Below, in pieces: positions 45,718-58,320 of a stretch of DNA of 64,000 nucleotides; positions within the stretch are counted from its first letter, which is position 1, and each line of letters begins with the position of its first letter. A model generated the notes under the pieces. That model saw only the letters and a list, made by a program, of their open reading frames with translations. It was not told the origin of the DNA and made no database searches. This DNA comes from Amphiura filiformis (Eukaryota > Echinodermata > Ophiuroidea > Amphilepidida > Amphiuridae), in NCBI RefSeq assembly GCF_039555335.1, contig NC_092644.1:48090428-48154427 (forward strand). The letters run 5' to 3'. The translations under genes and the position numbers were made by a program.

Positions 45718-45997
45718 GGCGACGAAAAAAGAAAACCCTGTTCTACGGGCTCGACTGACCCAGATTTTGAACAAATTGGGGACAATTTTTTTCCTGTACA
45801 AATGAATGCCGACCCAAATTTAGGAAATTTCAGGAACAAAATTTTTTTTTGTTGTTTCTCAAATTGCAAATTATTTACAGATTTTAGTGATTTTTTTGGT
45901 CATTTAAAAAAAAAAAAAAAAAAAAAAAAGCCGACCGACCGACCCAACTTGAAAGGTCCGTCCACCCATAGAACAGGATTTCTTTTTTTCGTTGCCT
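45718..45997. mobile_element. MITE-like inverted repeat with internal poly(A)
   Basis: The left block gacgaaaaaagaaaaccctg, then ttctacgg, pairs with the right block tagaacaggatttctttttt, then tcg. A run of 24 A (45906-45929) followed by gccgaccgaccgaccc lies near its right half. The short frames over it are not genes. Confidence 0.6.
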
Positions 45998-46071
45998 AAA
46001 GGCAAAAATATGGAGTAAAAAGACAAGAAAATACATAGGAACAAAGACATCATAAAACTACATAACTGAAG

Positions 46072-46200
46072 GTCCAAGTATGCTAGACCTTTGGTGTTTT
46101 CAGTATATGATAGTCTAATGTTTGTATCAGGTGATAATTAATAGTAACTCAAATTTTCAAAAATGCCTCCTTTGGCCTCCATGGACCAGATCGTGTCACA
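46072..46200. repeat. Dispersed repeat, second copy of the one at 1-190
   Basis: Same order of blocks as at the window start, ending catggaccagatcgtgtcac. The shared sequence stops abruptly after about 130 bases. Confidence 0.7.
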
Positions 46201-46936
46201 ATTATTAAGATGGAATACAGTCTGTAAAAAGATGGAATACGGTCTGTACAGATGTATGAAAAAATGATGCAAATTGTATACAGTGTGTGTTGTGAAGTTC
46301 ACATTATTTTGTTTTAAACATCTAAAGTCAATGTACTTCTGAACTAAAGTACTTGTATCATACACTTTTTGTTTTAAATAATTTGTAGTTGCACAAAGCA
46401 AGGCAAATATGCATGGTTCTGGTTCTGCTTTCATGACTGACTGGAACCACACTCATTTCCCTGATCACATGGAAAGCTATGATTGTGGTGCCAAGAATTT
46501 TTCTGGGGGGGAATAAATATTTTGTTCAGACTCAGGTGTGCAAACTGGGTGGGGGGGGCAAAACATTGGGGGAATGCCCCCTTGCCCCCTTCACCTGGCA
46601 CCACCACTTAATGGAATTGCATTCACTTATTTGTTACTACATGTAGGGCCTACATTAAAGAAATCAACTGAAAATAATTACATTAATTAGTAAATCATGA
46701 AATGATACTATGATTCACGATGTTAATTTTTGAAATGTCAATAAGTCTGATCCTTTTAATTGTTTGAGTAGTGCAGTACTACAATGTAGTTCTTCTCTGA
46801 TTAGAAGAATTCCTCCTTTCATTAATTTTCCTCCTTTTTGGTGCTTTTCCTCCTTTTGATTGAACTGCCATGCATATGCCCAATAGAAGTATTGTTTTTG
46901 TAGTGAGTTGATAATGTATCAAAAGTATGATATCTT
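46201..46936. other. Gene-free interval
   Basis: It contains a G/C-run repeat fragment at 46502-46612 and AT-rich sequence; no coding signal or element with clear ends. Confidence 0.5.
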
Positions 46937-47332
46937 GTGATGATTATATACAAAGTTCTCCTCCTCACTTATAAATGTATTAATGATCTTGCACCTGTCT
47001 ATCTACAAGAACTCATACAGCATTACACGCCTCCACGTAGTCTTCGATCGTCAACACAATTTCGTCTAACTAGCTCATCATATTCTACTCAGTATGGTCA
47101 TCGCTCATTTTCTATTGCTGCCTCTGAACTTTGGAACAGTTTACCATTACATGTGAAAAACTCTCAGACTGTTAATCAGTTTAAAACATCTCTGAAAACT
47201 TATTTATTTAAAATTGCATACTAATGTTTATTTGTTATGTTTTTGTCTATGTATAATTTGTTTAAGCGCTTAGGGACTTTGGTGTAAAGCGCTATATAAG
47301 CATGGTTTATTATTATTATTATTATTATTATG
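46937..47332 (+). mobile_element. 5'-truncated LINE tail (L2/CR1-like)
   Basis: A 95-codon frame (46937-47224) encodes the very end of a LINE ORF2: TYKCINDLAPVYLQEL, then SELWNSLPLHVKNSQTVNQFK and a KTYLF close. This is the C-terminus seen in L2/CR1-type non-LTR elements. A short 3' UTR (with agcgctatataagc) ends in a (TTA)n microsatellite, 47310-47331, the usual tail of such elements. All of the reverse transcriptase is missing. Confidence 0.85.
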
Positions 47333-47421
47333 TGGGTGCAATCATTTTATTTCATTTTTTTCTTTACATCAAACAAGGTGGTTATTAACCAAAATGGGTG
47401 ACTCCAGTTGAAATGCATACA

Positions 47422-48523
47422 CTAGGGTGGGGCTGAAAAACACTTTTTTCTCGGATCGACTTGGAACTCTCAGAGAATTTTACTGGGGTGCATACTAGTA
47501 TTGTGCTGAAATATCAGTAAGATCAAAGAATGTTTCACCCAGGCAGTAGATTTTCACAAAATCCCTACTTTTTAGCTATTTCTTACTGTATGACTACATG
47601 TATATAGAGAGAAATCAGTAGAAACAATATGGGAGAAGTAGGCATTCAGATGCCATCCTAACCAATATTAAACACTTTGGATAGTTTGATTAGACCCTCT
47701 AGAATATCACCAAATAGCAAGCCGTCTCCAATTGGTCACCATTATTTTTGCTTAAGACATGTATGCAAGTTGAATATTAATGATATTTGAGTTAATATTT
47801 TAAGGGGTAGGGGTAGCATTATGGAGCATTTCCCCAGTTCTACTCAGTCAAATTTCCCAAATGTAGTATTGTTGCATAGATATGAACTGCAGCATTGCCA
47901 AAAATAAATGATATATGGTTTTCGGCTATCCATGTTTTGACCAGAGGTCAAAAGGTCACACAATCTTGAACATTACTACAAATCAGGCGTCACATGACCC
48001 TTTAACCTCTGGTCAAGTCAGAGCTGCTCTAAAATCATATCTCATGTTTTGAGTGTACTTTTGCAGTTCATATCTACCCAACAAGACCAAGATCGTGAAA
48101 TTTGACTCAGTAGAAATGGGGAAATGCTCCATAATGCTACCCCTACCCTTAATTTAGCAACTCAAATATCATCAATATTTAACCAAATACATGTCTTTAG
48201 CAAAAAATAATGGTAACCAATTGGAGACTGCTTGCTATTTGGTGATTATCTGGAGGGTCTAAACAAACTATCCAAATTGTTTAATATTGGCTACAATGTC
48301 ATCTCAATGTCTACTTTTCCCATGTTGTTTCTACTGATTTCTCTACATAGAGTTATACAGTAAGAAATAGCAAATAAGTAGGGATTTTGTGAAAATCTAC
48401 TGCCTGGGCGAAACATGCTCCGATCTTACTGATATTTGAGCACAATAGTAGTATGTACCCTAGTAAAATTCTCCGAGAGTTCCAAGTCGATCCGAGAAAA
48501 AAGTGTTTTCCGCCCCACCCTAG
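47422..48523. mobile_element. 1.1-kb foldback element
   Basis: Two arms of about 520 bp are near-complete reverse complements. The left starts ctagggtggggctgaaaaac and the right ends with a pairing gttttccgccccaccctag. The centre is a short loop near 47965-48000. CATACA flanks both sides (47416-47421 and 48524-48529). No coding sequence is present. In RNA the element would make a very long hairpin. Confidence 0.85.
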
Positions 48524-48529
48524 CATACA

Positions 48530-51289
48530 CCCTTATGACATAACATAACATAAGGTGTGTAGATTTCAAATAGGATTACAAACATCAAACATGGGTGACT
48601 CCATTTGAAATCTACACCCGTGTGCATATGTATGGGAAATAAGATATTAATGTCTTCCATAGGAGTGTATGGATTTCAACTGTAATAGCCCAGTCAGTCA
48701 ATACCTGTCATTTTGCGGAAGATGTCATGGTCAACATGCTAAATTGTATTGATGAATTTTATGACACTTCTCACAACGAAATTGTTCACTTACATGAGCT
48801 TTCGACTTGCAGGTCGCTAAGCCTTTTTTCAAACTGATGTTATCGATCTTGATGAGTGTTGTCGTCATCAATGTCATATAACAGGATGTTGCAGTAGACT
48901 AGTCTAAATTGTGTTTTAGGAAATAAATTAATGCAATGTATAATAGTGTGTTTTTGTTATGTTTTGTATTTAATATTTTTTAGAAAAAGACACAAAAAGC
49001 CTAGGCAGACAAGCCAATCATTGAATATTCATAAGTTGATAAATACATACTTATTAAGAGAGAAATTGAACTTGATAATGTATGCGTGTTGAGATGTTGA
49101 TGCATCTTATGTTCAAGGGATCTGCATTTATCAAATTATCAACCTATTTCAATACACTAAAAAATGTTCTACACAACAACATTTCTGCTATTTTTATAAC
49201 AAACAAAATACTACCCACCTTCAAGAAAAATCAATCAATCCTGTAAGAGGTGAATGCATGGATCAGCTTGGATTGTAGAATGCGAAACTGTGTGTGAGTA
49301 CAATTAGGGCATGTCTATGCAGTCTGTATAAAAATATTGGTGCCCATCAGTTTTTGGTGTTTATTGACAAGACTGCTTCTTCAATATTCAACATTGAATC
49401 CTCTTGGAATAACCACAATTTGTAGTTTGATGTCCTTTATATTATAGTTGTATAACATTTTATTTTATATAAATAAAGTACATTTTGTAGCTCCTATAGA
49501 TGTTGTATTTTGATGTGGTAGTCTTGTCCATAATCACTGGAAGTTGATGGGTGCCAATCATTTTGATACAGTCTGTATGTGGTTCTAAGAATATTTGAAA
49601 TAGGGTGAACAAAAGACTCATGTAGAGTTCTTGTGTTGCCAATTGTAATTGGTATCATTACTCTCTAATTGCACATGTAGGACTTGTAATTTGACTACAG
49701 TAAACTGTTTGTGACGAATTTAGTAGTTGTACTACAAATGACACATTCCAATGTCATTTCAATGTTCAAATCGGGCGTTTAGAGCAAGAAAGGCCTACCT
49801 GCAATAGCTGCCAGGTGTTAGGTCTACAATATTGAATGCAGAAATGGTCAAATTGTCTGTAGGGCAGCTATTGCAAGTAGGCCTTTCTTGGCACTAAACC
49901 CTGAAAGTGATTATGATGAATGACGCCTTGAAATTTGTACATATTATTCAGATTGTATTTGTACATAATGAGATGATTGTTTGTAATTTAAATCTTGGTC
50001 ATTTTTCAAAGAATGTTGCCTATATGTGTCAAGTAAATACCATTTACTATTTTTGGCTCTTAGCGGAGCTAGTGAGCCTTAGTCATTGTAGTCAGTGAGG
50101 ACTGTATTTTTGCTACAAATTTTGGCCACTTGCGTTCTTGCTTTTTATGCTAAGGTTTCTTTTGTTAATGATATTTGGCTTTGAAATTACATTCCAAGGT
50201 TTGCTTAGTTATTTAGCAATCGATTGCACTCCTTTAGAAGTGAATTTGGGGTGGGGAAAGTACTTATTTTGAAGTGAGAAAAGTCAAAAGTCGTCATGAG
50301 AAACAAGTCATTTCTATCGTTTTGCTTGGTTCCCTGTATGCGCTAGAGATTATTTTGGTCTGAGTAATTTAAGTTGTGAGATCATGGCGGGAATTGACGG
50401 ATTGCACTATTTTTCTTTGGGAAAGTGACCTTTTATCATGAATTTTTGCGGTGATCTCACATGGATAGAAACGTGATTGGATGATTCCTTTGTCCAGATT
50501 GTTTATTGAGTTCTGGGGAGTTTTGTTACCATGGGACAACACTTCAAAATATTTAGAGACCAGCGGCGTAGTAATTTAATTAAATGAACGCTAAATAACC
50601 AGGGTTGCCAAAAAAATTCAGCCCGAATCGCAGGTCAAATAATCGAAAAGTCGCCCATTTTTTTTCTTTACCCTTTGTATTCTATGGGGCAGGAAATTGT
50701 CCCGGGAAAATCTTCAAAAGTCGCCTAATTGGGTTACCAAATCGCGGGTTTGACAACCCTGAAAACAACGTCTCGACAGCGAAGGTCACATCTGGCTATT
50801 CATTATCATTGTTTGTCTGGCACGCTTTCTACAGCGTGGGTTGGGAATTCTGAAAATCTGTAAAAATTACAATTTTGCGGAATATAGGGTGGGTTTCTAA
50901 AAAGCGTGTGAGCAATATATAATTATAAAGCGTAGGGGTAACGCTACCAATTGAAAAAAAAAATATAATAAAGTAATTTGATGATCTGTTGAAAAACATT
51001 CATATTTTCTTCATAAATCTGGAAAGAAAATGTCAAAATTAATTTGCTGATGTTTTCAATTCATACGACGTCACCTGTAGTAGAATCGACGCGCCGTGAG
51101 TTTTATGAATGAATATAATTTTCAGTCTCTACATCAGCCGCTTTGGCCCGCTCGCTCACACTAGAAGTGGAGCGATCCGAACCACAGCGGCCGTGTAGAG
51201 AGTATAGACTGACGTATTCATGTATTCAGGATCTCACAGGTATCTCAGCCTTTTGCCCATTTCCCATGTGTTACTTTATGAATTATGAT
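48530..51289. other. Gene-free interval
   Basis: 48545-48690 carries a dispersed repeat (tagatttcaaatagg/ccatttgaaatctacacc). 51060-51240 is richer in CpG than its surroundings and could be regulatory or a short 5' exon, but no frame is convincing. The rest is AT-rich. Confidence 0.45.
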
Positions 51290-51771
51290 AAACAATCTAA
51301 AGTCGTATCTTTTCGATGCAGTTGCAGTGATGCAGTTTTGCCAACATTTAATATGTCGCAAATGTTTCAGATGAATAAGAAAATCATGAGTGTTTGATAG
51401 ATGAGGATAAATTCTGCATCAATTCGGATTCTGAAATGGATTGATGGCGCAGATAATGATAAAATGGACCCGGAAGTGACTGTATGAAACGCCGATGTTC
51501 AGTCTTCCGAATTTGATAAAGTAATGCTGTAAACAATCTAAAGTCGTATCTTTTCGAAAGATGATTGCAGTTTGCCAATATTATGTCGCAAATGTTTCAG
51601 ATGAATAAGAAAATCATGAGTGTTTGATAGATGAGGATAAATTCTGCATCAATTTGGATTCTGAAATGGATTGATGGCGCAGATAGTGATAAAATGGACC
51701 CGGAAGTGACTGTATAAAACGGCGATAGCGCCGATGTTCAGTCTTCCGAATTTGATAAAGTAATGCTGTAA
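51290..51771. repeat. Tandem duplication of a ~240-bp unit
   Basis: Both copies run from aaacaatctaaagtcgtatc to tttgataaagtaatgctgta (51290-51530 and 51531-51771) and differ mainly by small indels: cgatgcagttgcagtgatgc against cgaaagatgattgcag, and an extra gcgatagc in the second. High identity indicates a recent duplication. Confidence 0.9.
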
Positions 51772-52439
51772 GCTTTGGTCACAAACACTGCATAAGGGTG
51801 GGGGTTCAATTTTTGATAAAAGGGTGTCTGTCTAAAAAGTGTGGGGGGAAATATAAATGGAGGGGTTTGACCCCCTGACAAACGTTCGAAATTTGTAGCT
51901 GCTACAACTGATCATCACTATTTAATTCACTAGAATCTGTTTGTTTGTCTGTGTCTGCCTCTTCTCTCAGAGAGACTAGTGTAGTAGTAGCTCGTTCACG
52001 TAGTGATTCCGTTGTCCCACTGGCCTACAAAACTTAGATTGCATGGCGATCGGAGTGTTATCGTCAGAGCACTAGCATAGTAGGGGAAGCATGTTCCTCA
52101 AACTTGGTGGGTGGATGCATCTTTAGTACAACAAGTCACACATACAATATTTTCTCAATTCGAATGTTATCCTTTCTGGGTATGACTGATTTTGTTACCG
52201 TAAAATTTGTGTCAATTCCCGATATCACATAATAGTACCGTACACTATAAATGCACCACATTTTGTAGGCTCCAATTGCTGATTACATAAATGAGAACAA
52301 CTGGTAACCAGCGGCACTGTGCAGTACCGGTCTGTTATTCAATTGCGTTGTGTGTGGGTTATGTGTATTTTATGTGTAAAATGCCTATGCGGCGCGGTGA
52401 TCCACCCAAAAAACAAAATCATCGTATAGATCCCTGGTA

Positions 52440-53612
52440 CTAGGTGCATCTTGACCCCAGCATAAGTTTGTATTGGTTAGTGGGTCAAGGTCACCTGAGG
52501 TCATCCAGGGGTCATCTGAGGTCAAATTTGCAAAAACTGTTGTAGGGGCATGAAACCGTGGGTACAGTCAACATTTGGAGTCAAATTTCGGGAAGGTCAT
52601 CCAGGGTCACCCAGGGGTCATCTGAGGTCAAATTACTAAACACTCGTATGGGCATGAAACTTGGTGGGTACAGTCAACATTTAAAGTCAAATTTTGGGAA
52701 GATACTAAAAATTGTCGTATGGGCATGAAACTAGGTGGGTACAGTCAACATTTGGAGTCAAATTTTGGGAAGGTCATTTTGAGGTCATCCGGGGTCACCT
52801 GAGGTCAAATTACTAAAAACTGTCGTATGGACATGAAACTTGGTGGGTACAGTCAACATTTGGAATCAACATTTTGGGAAGGTCATTTTGGGGTCACCCA
52901 GGGGTCATCTGAGGTCATATTACTAAAAACTGTTGTATGAACATGAAACTGGATACAGTCAACATTTGGAGCCAAATTTTGTGGGGTCGCATGTTCCTCG
53001 AACTTGGTGGGTGCATCTTGACCCCAGGCAGAACAAGTTTGTATTGGTTAGTGGGTCAAGGTCACCTGAGGTCATCCAGGGTCATCTGAGGTCAAATTAG
53101 CAAAAACTGTCATATGGGCATGAAACTTGGTGGGTACAGTCAACATTTGAGTCAAATTTTGGAAGGTCATTTCAGGGTCAACCGGTGTCACCCAGGGGTC
53201 ATCTGAGGTAAAATTGCTAAAAATGTTGTATGGGCATTGGTGGGCACGGCCAACATTTGGAGCCTAATTTTGTAGGGTCGCACAGAACAAGTTTGTATTG
53301 GATAGTGGGTCACGGTCACTAGAGGTCATCTAGGGGTCATCTGAAGTCAAATTAGCAAAAACTGTCGTATGGGCATGAAACTTGGTGGGTACAGTCAACA
53401 TTTAGAACCAAATTTTTGGAAGCTCATTTCGGAGTCAGCCAGGGGTCACCTGAGGTCAAATTACTAAAAACTGTCGTATGGGCATGAAACTTGGTGGGTA
53501 CAGTCAACATTTGAAGTCAAATTTTTAGAAGGTCATTTCGGGGTCATCTGAGGTCACCATTTAGAGCAAAAATTTTGGGAGGTCATTTTGGGGTCGTCTG
53601 AGGTCAATTTAG
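52440..53612. repeat. AGGTCA-rich imperfect tandem repeat, array 2
   Basis: Roughly ten degenerate units of about 110-130 bp, built from ggtcatctgaggtcaaatta, aaaactgtcgtatgggcatg, aaacttggtgggtacagtca and aaattttgggaaggtcattt, with deletions between units. It is the same family as 26350-26850. Confidence 0.88.
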
Positions 53613-54155
53613 ATGAATTCTAATAGTTGCCAAGGCTTTCTATAGTTGTTGAAAGCTTCAAATACTAAAAAAAGGGGATTTTAAAATTTTGCAGAACAAA
53701 TTATTCTTGCTGGTTCAGTAGTAATTTGCACAATAATGAATTATTTTCAGATTTTGCAACTAATAGTAATGCGGCAAAAATAATAATGCGGAGGAGGAAG
53801 ATTGACCACCGCATCGAGTTTCAAGGACCGTATTGAATATTTGTGGGGAATTTTTTCAAACTGAAGGTTTAAAAAAATTGACCGACCTACCAACCTGTTG
53901 CGCATTCGACTCCAAGAACAATTGCTTTCCCACAAAAAAAGCGTAGAGCCACAGCGCCATTGGTGCTCTTGTTATGTTTCACAAGTTCACAATTTCACAT
54001 AATATATAAAAGATACTGGTGTTTCATTTGAGTATTAGTGTAATTGCTATAACCTTTGCTCTTAACTTTAATCCTTTGAATAAAGGGACTCTCAGATCTG
54101 TTGAGGGCCACAAAATCTGTAATTTAACTAAATTTGCTTAAAAACAATTGCTACA
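53613..54155. other. Gene-free interval
   Basis: Transition from the array into AT-rich sequence. No repeats with clear ends and no exon seen. Confidence 0.45.
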
Positions 54156-54369
54156 TGTAATGGTGTGGTGGAGATTGTGTCCACCATACCGTGGAAGCAT
54201 GACATGTTGCCCATGGGGATCGACGCTAAGGTACCACATGAGCAAATTCAGAAATAGCGCGAACGTACACAAAAGAAACTTCGCGCGATGTCGCCAAGTC
54301 TGAATGCTGTACCGGCGTCAGCTGAATTCGAGTACGCTAAGAGGGCACAGGCATGGAAAATTCCTGTCT
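54156..54369 (+). pseudogene. Unrecognised coding-like exon with one in-frame TAG
   Basis: One frame reads continuously through about 70 codons except for a TAG at 54255-54257: GVVEIVSTIPWKHDMLPMGI before it, and RERTQKKLRAMSPSLNAVP, then EFEYAKRAQAWKIP after it. The segment is more CpG-rich than its flanks and its residue mix is protein-like rather than random. There is no strong acceptor or donor at the edges. It may be a gene fragment, an exon with a nonsense change (CAG to TAG would fit), or a sequencing error. I do not recognise the family. Confidence 0.45.
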
Positions 54370-55856
54370 GTTTATTTATTAATCTGTGGTGTCTACTATT
54401 GGATTTGCATACTTCATTGAAGTTCATTCATTATACCCGGGCATAAAGAATTAAACACAGTGTCTAGCTTATTCATTCTGTGGGTTGGTTAAGTTCTAAT
54501 GTGGATAACATGTGGGTGTAGCTTGGGATTAATGGATCACCGAATGTCCCTTTAAATTTTAGGAAACTCATGCACCTTTCAAGTCATCATATTTTTCCTT
54601 AAATGTATTCTAGCACTTGGCATAATATTGTGGGTTATTTTTCACCCCTTTTGAACATGTCAAATACAAGAACTAATTTAAGGTGAAAGTCATGTAAGTT
54701 GCGATATTTTCTTTCAAATTTATCCAAATCTAGTCATGTATTTCCCATGCTACCTGTTGCACATGTCAAAACCATGTTTAGGCTTAGAGCTTGAAGTTGA
54801 CTTCAGTCGATTTGAGTTTGATTTCATTTATGTGTAAACACTAACAGTGTCACTACATGTTGAATTATTTGACTTAATGAAGATCCCGCACAACTATTTT
54901 CAAATTCATTCCAGTTTTTTTCCAAGTATGAATTCTGTCAGAAGGAAATTGTGAGTTTAGGGCATCTTAATTAAATCCTGTGTCTCAAATCTTGTGAGAA
55001 ATTGAAAACCTTATGTGGAATGCGTTTTTTTTTTATAGTATTTTTTTATCTTTATTTTTTTTATGTGTCAGTACAGGAAAAAAGTATCAAATATTGGAAT
55101 GATAGACAACATGAAGTCACTGCTACAAACTATTCATCTTCTCTTTTGTTATTTTGTGTCCAAAATTTGCGAAAATTCAGAAACTTATGATCAAATACAA
55201 AATTTGAGTTAAAAAAAAAGAGATGGAAAATTTTTTTGATTGTCAAAGAGGACAACGCGCACAATTTTACTAACACGTGTGGCAGCTTTGAGACACAGGA
55301 TTTAATTAAGATGGCCATAAGGAGTTTTTAACTTTTAAGTAAGTTACAATCCACATAATTGTGTTATTTTTATTGCTTGAAGATTGTGCTTGCATTTCAA
55401 TTTTTTAAATGGATAAAATGAAATTTAGAGACGTCCAAAACTTATCACCTGGATGCAAGCAATTGCGTTATTCCAGTTAATACCCACACTCCCCCAATGG
55501 AGGCAATGACCTTAATCTCCCACACAGGGTGTAGATTTCAAATGGAGTCCCCATTTGGGTAACACCATAATGGTCATGCCTTTAATACATAGGTGTATGG
55601 ATTTCAACTGGAAGAGCTAGCCCATTGTGTAGTGCAATTTAATGAAACTTGAGTACTGTATCAGTACAAAGTATGTATCTTGTGTACAATAAAATAACAG
55701 TACTGATTCAAATTGGAAATATTGTACAGTTGCTTTCATTGTCTTTTGTACCTGTATATTATCTGTAACCATGGGGATAGGCCCATTCAACTATAAGCCC
55801 ACCTATTTTTCAAAACATTCTGGGAACAAGGGTCTCCCATGATTTTATTGGTTTTA
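54370..55856. other. Gene-free interval
   Basis: 55500-55620 carries the gatttcaactggaa / cttaatctcccacacaggg dispersed repeat also seen at 41424-41480. 55023-55065 is T-rich. No gene seen. Confidence 0.5.
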
Positions 55857-56722
55857 AGGTGGTTCCACACCCCTTGATCAGTCCTGTATTCACTATTTAT
55901 AAATAGTATAAAAATTCATATATCACCATGGGGTACATGGGCGCAGCCATTACACAACATCGTATCACCAAAGAGTATCTAGATAAGCATTCACTCCATA
56001 CAAATGAATAGGAAAACAAGATGTCGGTATTCATGAATTTTCACAAAAATGATATGGGCCAAAAATCTGAAGATTGGGGGATTCTGTAACTTACATATGT
56101 TATGAGAAACTGAATTTAGAGAAAATTTACCGAAAGCGTTTTAAAATTTACCGAGCGCCATTCGTTTTATAATGGTTTTTATTCGGTAAAACACCCCAAA
56201 TTTTGAGCGACTAGTTGCTGAAGTCAACCGACTTACCATTGAAAAGTACAGGAAGACCACCCACTGTGCTAGAGGTCAACTCTCCAGACATACTGGCGCC
56301 CAGCCAAAATGGCAACCTCCATTTCTCTCTATCAAGAATTTATATATTGCTATTTATAAATAGTGAATACAGGATTGTTGATAAATTTGTGACTATTTTT
56401 GCATTTTTCTCAAAAAATAATAACACACTGGTAACAAAAGTTATGTATATTATAGGGGCAAGGAATCCAGTTACTGCACTGGAATTTTAGTGACTCGAGA
56501 TAAGCGGTACGTTGTTTATGATAAGAAAAGAGGTACCGCTAGAATGTACCTCATTTCTCAACATATTTAATGAACCACTTGTCTTGAATCACTGAAATTT
56601 CAGTGAAGTAATTGGATTCCTTGTCACTATAATATACATAACTTTTGTTACCTGTGTCTAGTTATTTTCTAAGAAAAATGCAAAATTAGTCACAAAATTG
56701 ATCAGGGGGTGTCGTACCACCT
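55857..56722. mobile_element. TIR/foldback element with TA target duplication
   Basis: Ends aggtggttccacaccccttg and gggggtgtcgtaccacct, each bordered by TA, as in Tc1/mariner-derived elements. Inside are a second inverted pair (tattcactatttataaatag on both sides of 55889-56371) and a palindrome at about 56376-56705. No transposase frame. Confidence 0.75.
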
Positions 56723-56724
56723 TA

Positions 56725-57429
56725 GGCAATGCTGTTCTCAAAACAATATTGGACCAATCAGTAAATAAATGGTATTTTAACTGATAGGTGCAATATTGTA
56801 TTGTTAAAAAAACGTGTTAAAAAGGCGACACGATCTTTTGTTGGTCAAAGCAACCAAAAAATCAATTTTAATTGTCTAAATCAATATATTATTGAAAAAT
56901 AATACTTTGAAAACTTGCTTGATTTATTGTTGTTTCATTAAAATGAGTTATGCACGTTTTACAAAAGTTTGTTGTTTCAGCCCTCTTTACAACATAACTC
57001 AAGAACCATAGGACCAACAAAAGTATATCTGTGATATTTGAATTCTTCTACACACTCGCTACAAAATGATCAATGCAATTTTTGCCAAAGCTCACTACCA
57101 TACCATTCACAAGATGCTATGAACTACCAACTCGCAACAGTTTAAAATAGTTTCTAACCTTAAAAGAATAGTTTAACCACCGATAATAGGATGAGGCATC
57201 TCACACTCATATTAGGCATGGTACTATTAACTAGAAAATAGCAAAATTGCGCTATTTGTAGTTAGTGTTATGCATGCCAAAAAATGGACAATAAAATTGC
57301 ACTCTGATGCAATACAGCACAAAGGGGTGAAATTCTTGTCAAAAAATTGCAAAATTGCCCTAAAAAAGTGACATACATGTTGCCTAAACCATTATAAGAA
57401 TAGCATAACAGGCTAATGTCACCCCTCTA
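56725..57429. repeat. Dispersed repeat with relative at the window end
   Basis: 56990-57090 (cataactcaagaaccatagg) matches 63830-63920 (cataactcaagaaccacaag) with further shared blocks downstream. The rest contains scattered gcaaaattgc words but no gene. Confidence 0.55.
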
Positions 57430-58320
57430 CAGCCTGTCTCCAAAAAAATTGTGCAAGTGAAAAGCGCCCTCTGTGGCAATTAGAAAATACCGTTGTGAAA
57501 TAATGCTTACATCAACGTCAAGGGCATAGTCTTAGCTCTCAAATACCGTTTGTTCTGTTCAATTTGCTCTTTTTAATCTCGAGATATGTTTAGTTAAGAA
57601 CAAAAGGGTAAAATCACAATTGTGCCACTTTTACTAGGGAATACGGCTGTACATGTAAATCAATGATAGCTGATGTTGATGCGTCTAATGCACTTCCCCC
57701 TTCGAGGATTGTGCATTAGACGCATCAACATCAGCGCGCGTGCATTATTTTGTCTAATTTCATTAATTTGTCAAAAATCATGAACTTGTCAAAGTTCATT
57801 AACCCATAAGTGTGTAATATTTGTTTGTCTTTAAACGGGCTTTTAACATGTCTTGAATGACAAAAAGAACAGTATTTACCATGGTAAAATCATTGACATG
57901 CACATGTATTTAATTGTACAGCAGAATGTGAAATATTTATTTATCGTTTAATTTGTCGTAAGAGGAAAAAGAGAATCATTATACCTTTATCATGATAAAA
58001 CATTAAAAACAATTTTGTAGTGTTGTGTAATTGATGCATTCTTTTGATTTCACGAAGGAACTCTTGATAAACTTGATGCTATCATTGATTTACATACAGC
58101 CCTCTTCCCTATATAGTAAAAGTGGCACAATTGTGATTTTACCCTTTCGTTGTTAAGTAAGCATATCTCGAGATTAAAACAAGCAAATTGAACAGACTAA
58201 ACGGTATTTGAGAGCTAAGACTATGCCCTTGACGTTGATGTAAGCATTATTTCACAACGGTATTTTCTAATTGCCACAAAGGGCGCTTTTCACTTGCACA
58301 ATTTTTTTTGAGACAGGCTG
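57430..58320. mobile_element. Foldback element with TA target duplication and a central hairpin
   Basis: Arms of about 250 bp pair from cagcctgtctccaaaaaaat at the left to attttttttgagacaggctg at the right; TA flanks both sides. Between the arms lies a separate perfect 25-bp stem (57669-57735). No coding frame. Confidence 0.85.
57669..57735. repeat. Perfect 25-bp stem hairpin
   Basis: gctgatgttgatgcgtctaa plus tgcac (57669-57693) is followed by a 17-base spacer and its exact reverse complement (57711-57735). The size resembles a small-RNA precursor, but a structural role within the foldback element is as likely. Confidence 0.85.
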
